This document shows, one piece after another, positions 1 through 5,507 of a stretch of DNA of 7,340 nucleotides. Each line of letters begins with the position of its first letter. Within the stretch, counting starts at the first letter, position 1. Both the position numbers and the translations under genes were made by a program. A model generated the notes under the pieces. The model did not search any database. It was given only the letters and a program-made list of their open reading frames with translations, and was not told the origin of the DNA. Location of the stretch: positions 1 to 7,340 of the forward strand of contig JAFARV010000153.1 in assembly GCA_019245255.1 (NCBI GenBank), given 5' to 3'. Source of the stretch: Acidobacteriaceae bacterium. GTDB lineage: Bacteria > Acidobacteriota > Terriglobia > Bryobacterales > Bryobacteraceae.

Positions 1-825
1 GAGCACCCGGTGAACGCCGCGGAGCTGACCAATACCTGCAGCAAAACTCTGGACGGCGGGCCCATGACAGTCTTCGACGCCGGCGCCTATGCAGGCGAAG
101 CACTATTCGAGACGCTAAAGGCAGGCGACAAACGCCTGATCGGCTACGCCGTCGACTACGGCACGCGCGTAGAACAGGATTCCGACTCCGGAAACCAGAG
201 CGTGCGCGAAGTTCACGTCCGTAACGGCAACATCGAAATCCGCTATGCGCAGCACGAAACGCGCACCTACAGTGCCACCAATGTCGATTCCAAACCGAAG
301 ACCCTGATCATCGAGCAGGAGAACGGTAGTTACTCCCTGATCTCGCCCAAACCAATCGAGAAAACCGCAAAGGCCGATCGCTTCGAGTTGAAACTGCCGG
401 CCAATGGTTCCGGGAAACTTACCGTTGAGCAAGAGGAAGTGACGTCACAAACATACGTCGTCGCAAACAGCACGCCCGATTTCCTGGTCTCGATTGTTTC
501 AAACCGGCAACTCTCGCCTGCTGCGCGCACAGGGTTGCAGTCGATTGCGGATTTGAAGAGCAGGCTGGCCGAAACCAACTCGGCGCTCTCGAGTTCAAAA
601 TCAGCGCTCGATGATCTGACAGCGGACCAGACCCGCCTGCGCGCAAATATCGATAGTCTGAACCGGGTGAAGGGTCAGGAAGATCAGGTTCGCAAGTACT
701 CTGGCCAGTTGTCAGATAACGAAGCTCAAATAGCGAAACTGCGCGATCAGCGCCGGGATCTCGAACTTACGCAGGCGAAACTGAACGGACAGCTTCGCGA
801 TGAGATCCAAAAACTGGACTTTTAG
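1..825 (+). CDS. C-terminal part of a DUF4139-type protein with coiled-coil tail (5' end outside window)
   Basis: The frame is open from the first base, so this is the 3' part of a longer gene that ends at TAG 823-825. About 274 residues are visible. The first ~60 contain a KTLDGGPMTVFDAGAYAGEA-type stretch followed by GDKRLIGYAVDYGTRV, which matches the beta-rich DUF4139 region I know from acidobacterial proteins. A middle part with the IEKTAKADRFELKLP pattern also fits that family. From about base 540 to the end the protein is a heptad-like, charged coiled coil (LKSRLAETNSALSSSKSALD and onward, rich in E, D, K, R, Q). A GTG at base 10 lies inside the conserved domain and is not a believable start. 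The N-terminus, where a signal peptide would be expected, is not visible. The molecular function of the family is unknown; surface or periplasmic location is inference. The gene converges on recA with no intergenic base. Confidence 0.75.
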   Translation, partial: EHPVNAAELTNTCSKTLDGGPMTVFDAGAYAGEALFETLKAGDKRLIGYAVDYGTRVEQDSDSGNQSVREVHVRNGNIEIRYAQHETRTYSATNVDSKPKTLIIEQENGSYSLISPKPIEKTAKADRFELKLPANGSGKLTVEQEEVTSQTYVVANSTPDFLVSIVSNRQLSPAARTGLQSIADLKSRLAETNSALSSSKSALDDLTADQTRLRANIDSLNRVKGQEDQVRKYSGQLSDNEAQIAKLRDQRRDLELTQAKLNGQLRDEIQKLDF

Positions 826-854
826 TTACGCAGTGCGCAGCGCCGGCGAAGCTG
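790..854. terminator. Inverted repeat bracketing the convergent stop codons; possible bidirectional terminator
   Basis: CAGCTTCGC at 790-798 is exactly repeated in inverse as GCGAAGCTG at 846-854. The centre (base 822) is within four bases of the junction between the two stop codons. The 47-base loop holds a smaller hairpin, TCCA (806-809) with TGGA (815-818), followed on the plus strand by CTTTT. Both arms lie in coding sequence. With such a long loop and a weak T-run this is only a candidate for RNA folding that ends transcription in both directions. The repeat itself is certain; the function is inferred. Confidence 0.3.
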
Positions 855-1842
855 AGCCGTCCAGGCTGAGGGCCTTCCGGAGATCTGCTTCGACGGTCTG
901 ACGCAGCTCTGTTCGGTCGATGAGTGTCTGTCGGGCATTTTCACGGCCCTGACCAATGCGCTCGCCACGATAGCTGTACCACGAGCCGCTCTTTTCGAGG
1001 ACCGCATGCTGGACACCGAGATCGACGATATCGCCTTCGCGTGAAATGCCTTTGCCGTAGAGAATATCGACTTCGGCTTCCCTGAAGGGGGCAGCAATCT
1101 TGTTTTTGACGATCTTGATCTTGGTGCGATTTCCGACCACGACGTCGCCATCCTTGATGGCTGTGCTCTTGCGGACCTCAGTGCGGACGGAAGCGTAAAA
1201 TTTCAGTGCCCGGCCGCCAGTCGTTGTTTCGGGATTTCCGAACATCACGCCGATTTTTTCACGCACCTGATTGATGAAAATGAGGCAGACATTCGCACGC
1301 GAGACGGAAGCAGTCAGCTTACGCAGGGCCTGCGACATCATGCGCGCCTGGAGGCCCATGTGGCTGTCGCCCATTTCGCCCTCGATCTCAGCTTTTGGCG
1401 TCAGCGCCGCGACAGAGTCGATCACGATGACGTCAATCGCCTGCGAGTTCACCAGAGCCTGTGCGATTTCAAGGGCCTGCTCGCCGTAGTCGGGCTGGGA
1501 GACGATCAGGTTCTCGCAATCAACGCCCAGCTTCGCCGCATAGGTCGGATCCAACGCGTGTTCGGCATCGATGAATGCTGCGGCGCCGCCCGCTTTTTGT
1601 GCTTCGGCGATAACATGCAGGGCCAGAGTCGTTTTTCCGGACGATTCGGGACCAAACACCTCGACGACCCGGCCTCGGGGAAAGCCGCCCGCACCTAGCG
1701 CATGATCGACCGCGATTGAGCCGGTCGAGATAACCTCGACAGGCAATGCTGCCCGCGAGCCGAGCATCAGCACTGAGCCTTTGCCGAACTGCTTGTCCAT
1801 CTGTGCCAGAGTGGCGAGAATCTGTCGCTTGCGATCGTCCAT
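826..1842 (-). CDS. recA: Recombinase RecA
   Basis: RecA forms ATP-dependent filaments on single-stranded DNA, catalyses strand exchange and stimulates LexA self-cleavage in the SOS response; it is cytoplasmic. The 338-residue product has Walker A GPESSGKT at 64-71, the catalytic glutamate in FIDAEHALDP (Glu94), Walker B VIVIDS with Asp142, the L1 region EIEGEMGDSHMGLQARMMSQ around 152-171, and the L2 region with NQVREKIGVMFGNPETTTGG at 191-210, including Gln192 and Phe201. The C-terminal domain is present, but the protein ends SLDGSASPALRTA without the strongly acidic tail of E. coli RecA. The ATG at 1842-1840 is preceded by AAGGAA four bases upstream, which supports this start. The gene is apparently monocistronic. 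Its TAA (828-826) directly abuts the stop of the convergent DUF4139-type gene. QPDYGEQAL replaces the common QPDTGEQAL. Confidence 0.98.
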   Translation of the reverse strand: MDDRKRQILATLAQMDKQFGKGSVLMLGSRAALPVEVISTGSIAVDHALGAGGFPRGRVVEVFGPESSGKTTLALHVIAEAQKAGGAAAFIDAEHALDPTYAAKLGVDCENLIVSQPDYGEQALEIAQALVNSQAIDVIVIDSVAALTPKAEIEGEMGDSHMGLQARMMSQALRKLTASVSRANVCLIFINQVREKIGVMFGNPETTTGGRALKFYASVRTEVRKSTAIKDGDVVVGNRTKIKIVKNKIAAPFREAEVDILYGKGISREGDIVDLGVQHAVLEKSGSWYSYRGERIGQGRENARQTLIDRTELRQTVEADLRKALSLDGSASPALRTA

Positions 1843-1846
1843 AAAA

Positions 1847-1852
1847 TTCCTT
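1847..1852 (-). promoter_or_regulatory. recA ribosome binding site
   Basis: On the minus strand this reads AAGGAA, followed by TTTT and the ATG of recA. It is a good Shine-Dalgarno match at a slightly short distance and fixes the recA start at 1842. Confidence 0.7.
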
Positions 1853-1923
1853 GCAGAAGCGAAGTTACGCGAAAGCGCTGAGCCTCTCGGGTAGATCGAT
1901 GCAAGAAAAAACCGAGCTACGAA

Positions 1924-1950
1924 TAGTACTTTAGTGACTCAAACGTACTA
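1924..1950. promoter_or_regulatory. Spaced inverted repeat in the recA divergent region; candidate operator
   Basis: TAGTAC at 1924-1929 is mirrored by GTACTA at 1945-1950, with matching T/A pairs at two further inner positions. The half-site centres are 21 bp apart, about two helical turns, as expected for a symmetric dimer contacting one face of DNA. A third related element, TAGTGACT, lies at 1932-1939. On the recA strand TACTAT (1928-1923) could serve as a -10 box, so a bound repressor would cover the promoter. No good -35 accompanies it. The position before recA makes LexA the obvious suspect, but the repeat does not match the E. coli-type CTGT-N8-ACAG, Bacillus-type GAAC-N4-GTTC or alphaproteobacterial GTTC-N7-GTTC sites. 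The repeat is seen; the regulator is inferred. Confidence 0.35.
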
Positions 1951-1961
1951 GCGGCCGCGAT

Positions 1962-2687
1962 ATGATAACCGACGCTGCACTCATGACCGGCAAAGCTCTC
2001 ATTTGTCTTGCGTTGCTGCCAGTTACGTTGTCCGCGGCGAGCCTGCCTCGGCGCGGCCCGCTCAAGCAGGATCTCTCCTGGAAGCGATACACAAACAAAA
2101 CCTTGGGATACTGCCTCAGCTACCCTGCGCGTTGGGTGCGAGGCGAGGCATTCGATGGAACAGGGATGTTCTTCGAGACTGGGGTAAAGAAGTTCTCGTT
2201 ACCAATCGGCGAGATGGATATAGGCGTAAGCTCGGCCACGGACGAGCTGCCACAGCTCGTCGCGATTCATCTGGACGGGATCAAGAAATTTCAGCGGGCA
2301 CGCGACATGGAGATTCTGGACCGCCGGACGCTCAATCTCGCCGGGGCGCAGGCACTGTTCACCAAAGACCGCTATACCGATCCGCTGGAGAAGGAGAACT
2401 GGATCGAGGAGTTCGTGCTGGCCCGTTATAAGAACGCTTTGTACCGGTTGGAAATGGTGTGCCGTGCCGAACACGTTGAGCGTTTCGAACCGATGTTTTC
2501 GCGATTTGTGAAGACGTTCCGTTTCGAATGCAACTCCAGGCGGTCGTCGGGACATCCCAATATCAATGAAGTTGAAATTGCTCCTGGCGTGCAGCATAGC
2601 CGGATCCCTGCTGGCGGCGGATCAGAAGTGGACCAGGAAGGAATACACGGAATGGACGCCGGCGCAGATCGAACAGGTTCTCAATGA
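1962..2687 (+). CDS. Secreted PsbP-like / DUF1795-like hypothetical protein
   Basis: This is a 241-residue hypothetical exported protein. The segment MTGKALICLALLPVTLSAAS (residues 8-27) is a signal peptide with probable cleavage after an Ala near 25-26. Residues ~40-190 resemble the PsbP/MOG1-like fold found in many small secreted bacterial proteins: WKRYTNKTLGYCLSYPARWV opens the domain and FVKTFRF closes it. Molecular function is unknown. ATG 1962 gives the longest frame, but neither it nor ATG 1983 has a Shine-Dalgarno sequence. The second gives a more normal, positively charged signal-peptide start. TATGAT at 1961-1966 could be a -10 box serving a very short leader. From residue ~191 on the sequence is non-domain-like, and its last 40 residues overlap the next gene in another frame. 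The tail may be recent read-through after loss of a stop codon. Confidence 0.7.
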   Translation: MITDAALMTGKALICLALLPVTLSAASLPRRGPLKQDLSWKRYTNKTLGYCLSYPARWVRGEAFDGTGMFFETGVKKFSLPIGEMDIGVSSATDELPQLVAIHLDGIKKFQRARDMEILDRRTLNLAGAQALFTKDRYTDPLEKENWIEEFVLARYKNALYRLEMVCRAEHVERFEPMFSRFVKTFRFECNSRRSSGHPNINEVEIAPGVQHSRIPAGGGSEVDQEGIHGMDAGADRTGSQ

Positions 2688-3258
2688 TTCGGCGTGGGCG
2701 CGCCACGTTGCAGCATTCATAGGTACCACGGACGAAGACCCTCGAACGTATCCGGTAAAAGGCCCGACTGCGGGCGACATAGGACTCGGCGGCCCAAGGA
2801 GTACTGACGACTGGTTCCCTGTTGGAAAGCTGCCCAGCACGAAAATGCCTACGCTGCCGGTAACGGTGCGTTGGGACAGCGCACTGCCGGTTCGCGAAGC
2901 ACTGGTGCGATCGCATTCGGCCGAAGCACGTGATACCGAAAACACCCTTGCCACGAGGGACAAGTACTACGTTCTCACCATCCTGGGCCTCGGGACCGCA
3001 GGGAACTCGGATAAGACGATGCTGCGTCAGGGATTGTTGAACGAAGCTCGTCTGATGCGGCACGGTAAGAAGCCGATAATGCCGGAAGACGCGCGGATCG
3101 ACGAAAAGACCGGAACCATTCAGATCTTCTTCCCCAAGACCGATCCGATCACCCTCGACGATAAAGAGGTAGCGTTCGGGACAGTTTTTGGGACCGTGCA
3201 GGTGATTCAGCGCTTTCGGCTGAAGGACATGGTCTACAAAGGGAAGCTTGAACTGTAA
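2566..3258 (+). CDS. Secreted hypothetical protein of acidobacterial type
   Basis: The product has 230 residues and starts with a signal peptide MKLKLLLACSIAGSLLA, with likely type I cleavage before ADQK. Cys9 is too near the N-terminus for a normal lipobox. The mature protein begins with a helix carrying EWTPAQIEQVLNDSAWARHV (29-48), then a Gly/Pro-rich linker (about 57-97), a strand-rich part LPVTVRWDSALPV (97-109), YYVLTILGL (134-142), and a C-terminal block FFPKTDPITLDDKEVAFGTV (188-207) ending RLKDMVYKGKLEL. I recognise the Trp-x(n)-Ser-x-Trp-Ala start and the MVY-GKLEL end from uncharacterised acidobacterial secreted proteins, but know no function. The ATG lies 122 bases inside the preceding gene, with no clear ribosome binding site, so translation may be coupled. 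It ends three bases before the convergent small gene. Confidence 0.75.
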   Translation: MKLKLLLACSIAGSLLAADQKWTRKEYTEWTPAQIEQVLNDSAWARHVAAFIGTTDEDPRTYPVKGPTAGDIGLGGPRSTDDWFPVGKLPSTKMPTLPVTVRWDSALPVREALVRSHSAEARDTENTLATRDKYYVLTILGLGTAGNSDKTMLRQGLLNEARLMRHGKKPIMPEDARIDEKTGTIQIFFPKTDPITLDDKEVAFGTVFGTVQVIQRFRLKDMVYKGKLEL

Positions 3259-3261
3259 ACC

Positions 3262-3492
3262 TCAGACGGCGTGCCGCTGGGTCTTGCCGAGCAGGTGCTT
3301 TGCTTTTGAAATCGCCTGCGATTCCGCTTCTTCGAGCGTATCGCCCTGGAAGCGCGCCAGGCATGCTCCCGGCGAAACGTTGTCGGCTTGGACAACGTAC
3401 TTGTCGCCCACTCGATAGCTGGTCAGGCGAACCGGCCAGCCGTGCAGTTCGATCTGACGTTCTTGAAAATTCGCTGTTTTCGTTGCGCTCAT
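3262..3492 (-). CDS. Conserved small protein, HicB-like fold suspected
   Basis: This is a 76-residue cytoplasmic protein starting MSATKTANFQERQIELHGWP. Visible parts are a strand pair (RQIELHGWPVRLTSYRVGD, then KYVVQADNVSPGACLARFQG) followed by a single helix TLEEAESQAISKAKHLLGK. The order strand-strand-'G-x-T-x-EEA' helix recalls the UPF0150/HicB partial RNase-H-like fold, but there is no DNA-binding extension and no HicA partner. I do not know a function. The start is fixed by AGGAGGAG two bases upstream of ATG 3492. An in-frame upstream ATG at 3549 lies inside the sulfurtransferase gene and is unlikely. The gene follows the sulfurtransferase by 8 bases, and its ribosome binding site overlaps that gene's stop codon, so the two are almost certainly co-transcribed and probably translationally coupled. 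Confidence 0.75.
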   Translation of the reverse strand: MSATKTANFQERQIELHGWPVRLTSYRVGDKYVVQADNVSPGACLARFQGDTLEEAESQAISKAKHLLGKTQRHAV

Positions 3493-3494
3493 GA

Positions 3495-3502
3495 CTCCTC
3501 CT
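3495..3502 (-). promoter_or_regulatory. Strong ribosome binding site overlapping a stop codon
   Basis: The minus strand reads AGGAGGAG followed by TC and ATG. Its first two bases are part of the TAG stop (3503-3501) of the upstream sulfurtransferase. It is the best Shine-Dalgarno sequence in the window and decides the start of the 76-residue gene. Confidence 0.85.
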
Positions 3503-4352
3503 ATGCTGCTGCGCCGCGCTCGATTGGCGCGCCGACCAGATTGCCCCACTCGGTCCAGGAACCGTCGTAATTCTTTACGTCATTGACCCCGAGCAGGTAT
3601 TTCAAAACGAACCAGGTATGGCTGGACCGCTCGCCGATGCGGCAGTAGGCAATGGCCGCTTTTGAAGCTTCCACTCCTTCGGCCCCATACAGCGCCTTCA
3701 GTTCGTCGAATGATTTGAAGGTCCCGTCGTCGTTGCAGGCCTTACCCCACGGCACGCTGCGCGCGCCAGGAATGTGCCCGCCGCGCTGGCAGGTCTCCGG
3801 CAGTCCGGGAGGGGCCAGAATCTCGCCTGTGAACTCCTGCGGGCTGCGGACATCGATGAGCGTTGCGGCTTTCTGTTTCAGCGCGTCCTGGACTTGCGGG
3901 AGGAACGCTCGGATGGACGTGTCCGGCTCCTGCGCTCGATATTGCGTCTGGGGAAACTTCGGGATGTCCTGAGTCAATTCGCGGCCATCTGCAATCCACT
4001 TCTTGCGGCCGCCGTTCAGCAGCCGGACGTCTTTGTGGCCGTAAATCTTCAGTTGCCAGAAAGCCCAGGCGGCAAACCAGTTGTTGCTGTCGCCGTAGAT
4101 CACAACGGTTGTTTCCGGGCTGATGCCGGACTTCGATAGCAGCGCCTCGAGATCCTTTTTCGAAAGGATGTCGCGGCGAACTGTATCGCAAAGCTCCTGG
4201 TTCCAGTTCCAGCCGACTGCGCCGGGGATGTGGCCCAGATCGTAAGCCGCTGTATCTACATCGACTTCGGCAATGCGGACGGAGGGGTCGGAAAGCTTGC
4301 CTGCGAGCCACTGGGTGTCCACGAGGACTTCAGGGTGAGCATACTCTGCCAT
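3501..4352 (-). CDS. Two-domain rhodanese, thiosulfate sulfurtransferase
   Basis: It transfers a sulfane sulfur from thiosulfate (or a related donor) to a thiophilic acceptor through a cysteine persulfide, in the cytoplasm. Residue numbers here count from ATG 4352. The N-terminal rhodanese domain (about 1-130) contains DLGHIPGAVGW and DSNNWFAAW, where Asp stands at the usual cysteine position, so this domain is non-catalytic. The C-terminal domain has LIDVRSPQEFTGEILAPPG, RGGHIPGA and the active loop CRIGERS with catalytic Cys237, followed by SHTWFVLKYLLG and NYDGSWTEWGNLVGAPIE. This loop and ending closely resemble mycobacterial CysA/SseA-type enzymes. ATG 4352 (283 residues) is preferred over TTG 4361, which would add three residues; neither has a good Shine-Dalgarno sequence. 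It heads a two-gene unit with the 76-residue protein. The physiological acceptor cannot be deduced. Confidence 0.93.
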   Translation of the reverse strand: MAEYAHPEVLVDTQWLAGKLSDPSVRIAEVDVDTAAYDLGHIPGAVGWNWNQELCDTVRRDILSKKDLEALLSKSGISPETTVVIYGDSNNWFAAWAFWQLKIYGHKDVRLLNGGRKKWIADGRELTQDIPKFPQTQYRAQEPDTSIRAFLPQVQDALKQKAATLIDVRSPQEFTGEILAPPGLPETCQRGGHIPGARSVPWGKACNDDGTFKSFDELKALYGAEGVEASKAAIAYCRIGERSSHTWFVLKYLLGVNDVKNYDGSWTEWGNLVGAPIERGAAA

Positions 4353-4467
4353 AAGAGACAACTTAACACACCAATCCCTATCGAGAAAGTAGTGTCACGT
4401 ACTGCTCAACACGGAATCAGCGACTTAGGACGAAATTACCGAACGAACTGGCCTTGGGTTTGTTTTT
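4353..4467. other. Intergenic region between lacI-type gene and sulfurtransferase
   Basis: This 115-base gap probably holds the promoter of the sulfurtransferase unit. I see no convincing -35/-10 pair and no classical terminator for the lacI-type gene. A short inverted repeat, AGTA (4388-4391) and TACT (4400-4403) around GTGTCACG, is the only symmetric element noted. It is too short to call a binding site. Confidence 0.4.
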
Positions 4468-5472
4468 TCAGCTTGCAAGTGCAGGCGGCTGCGCGGATTG
4501 CCTGACGGTCAAACTAGTAGAAATGCGGTACTCCTGGCCGCCGTGCTCCGGCTCGGAGATCATCGACCAGAGCGCGCTGAAGGCGACCTCGCCGATTCGT
4601 CGCCGCGGGACCGAGATGGTGGTGAGAGCGGGCTGAGTGTATTCCGCGAAGGTAATGTCATCGAAGCCGACGACGGAAACCTGCTCCGGAACCCGAACGC
4701 GCTGATCGTAGGCGCAATGGAGCACGCCGATGGCGGTCAGGTCGTTTCCACAAACGATTCCGGTCGGCGGATCCGAAATGAGGAGACTAAAAGCCGCCGA
4801 GTAGCCGCCTTTGACGCTGAAGTCGGCATCGACGGTCTTGTCCGGTTCGATTCCATGGCGCTCAGCTGCCCCAATGAAGGCGGTTTTGCGACGGACAGCA
4901 GATGGCAGATAAGGCGGGCCGCCCACGTACGCGATGCGCTTATGTCCGAGCCCGGCCAGATAGTCGACCGCCTGCTCGATGCCGTTCTCGTATTCGAGCA
5001 CCAGGTTGCTGATGTACGGTCCGACCCGGCCCAGATCGAGGTACACGGCTGCGATCCGGTGACCGGCGAGAGTGTCAACGATGGTGGGGTCGATCTGGGA
5101 AGTCAGCACCGCAATCCCAGGAACTTGTAGCCCGATGAGCCGTTTGACGGAATTGAGCGTTCGCTCAGCGTCGTAATTGGTATTCAGCAGGAGCGCGTCC
5201 ATGCCGGACTCTAAGGCGCAGTCCTGGAAGGCAGCGGTCATTTCGGGGAAAAACGGATTGCGGACATCGGAGACCAGCAGTCCCAGGAGCGAACTCCTGC
5301 CGCGCGCCAGGTTGCGCGCCGCAAGGTTCTGAGAATAACCGAGTTCACGAACCGCCTCAAGCACCCGGTCCTTGGTCTGCTTGCTGGCAACCCGAGTACC
5401 ATTGAGAACGTGCGAGACCGTAGCGGTAGACACGCCCGCCCGCAGAGCAACATCTTTGATGTTTACCGCCAC
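4468..5472 (-). CDS. LacI/GalR-family transcriptional regulator
   Basis: This 334-residue DNA-binding regulator acts as a dimer whose affinity is set by a small ligand. The N-terminal helix-turn-helix is IKDVALRAGVSTATVSHVLN (5-24), followed by the hinge helix NLAARNLARG (49-58) with the minor-groove Leu55. The periplasmic-binding-protein-like sensor domain runs from about 61, SLLGLLVSDVRNPFFPEM, to ~325, and includes GHKRIAYVGGP (176-186), CGNDLTAIGVL (241-251) and VSVVGFDDITFAEY (265-278). The start is GTG 5472-5470 with GAGG eight bases upstream. The gene follows the aminotransferase by 35 bases on the same strand, so it may share the coaD transcript. No transporter or sugar enzyme is nearby, so neither ligand nor targets can be named. 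Autoregulation is possible, but I see no convincing CG-centred palindrome in the gap. Confidence 0.93.
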   Translation of the reverse strand: MAVNIKDVALRAGVSTATVSHVLNGTRVASKQTKDRVLEAVRELGYSQNLAARNLARGRSSLLGLLVSDVRNPFFPEMTAAFQDCALESGMDALLLNTNYDAERTLNSVKRLIGLQVPGIAVLTSQIDPTIVDTLAGHRIAAVYLDLGRVGPYISNLVLEYENGIEQAVDYLAGLGHKRIAYVGGPPYLPSAVRRKTAFIGAAERHGIEPDKTVDADFSVKGGYSAAFSLLISDPPTGIVCGNDLTAIGVLHCAYDQRVRVPEQVSVVGFDDITFAEYTQPALTTISVPRRRIGEVAFSALWSMISEPEHGGQEYRISTSLTVRQSAQPPALAS

Positions 5473-5480
5473 CGTATTTG

Positions 5481-5484
5481 CCTC
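5481..5484 (-). promoter_or_regulatory. Ribosome binding site of the lacI-type gene
   Basis: GAGG on the minus strand, eight bases before a GTG, supports the non-ATG start at 5472; no ATG in frame nearby would keep the complete helix-turn-helix. Confidence 0.55.
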
Positions 5485-5507
5485 GAACGATCCAGAATCA
5501 CGACGCT

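Noticed and set aside
1906..1920. T-run on the minus strand (GGTTTTTTC) in the recA leader as an attenuator or terminator
   Set aside because: No stable stem precedes it; the only nearby stem is three base pairs (CTA-TTCG-TAG).
2563..3063. Minus-strand open frame opposite the secreted protein gene
   Set aside because: The plus-strand product has a signal peptide and a familiar C-terminus; the antisense product is Arg/Ser/Pro-rich and domain-free.
3742..4311. Same-strand alternate frame within the sulfurtransferase gene
   Set aside because: Translation is Arg/Pro-rich shadow sequence; the rhodanese frame is certain.
4388..4403. AGTA...TACT inverted repeat upstream of the sulfurtransferase as a second copy of the recA-upstream motif
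   Set aside because: Arms are only four bases and the spacing differs from the recA-upstream repeat, so similarity is not convincing.
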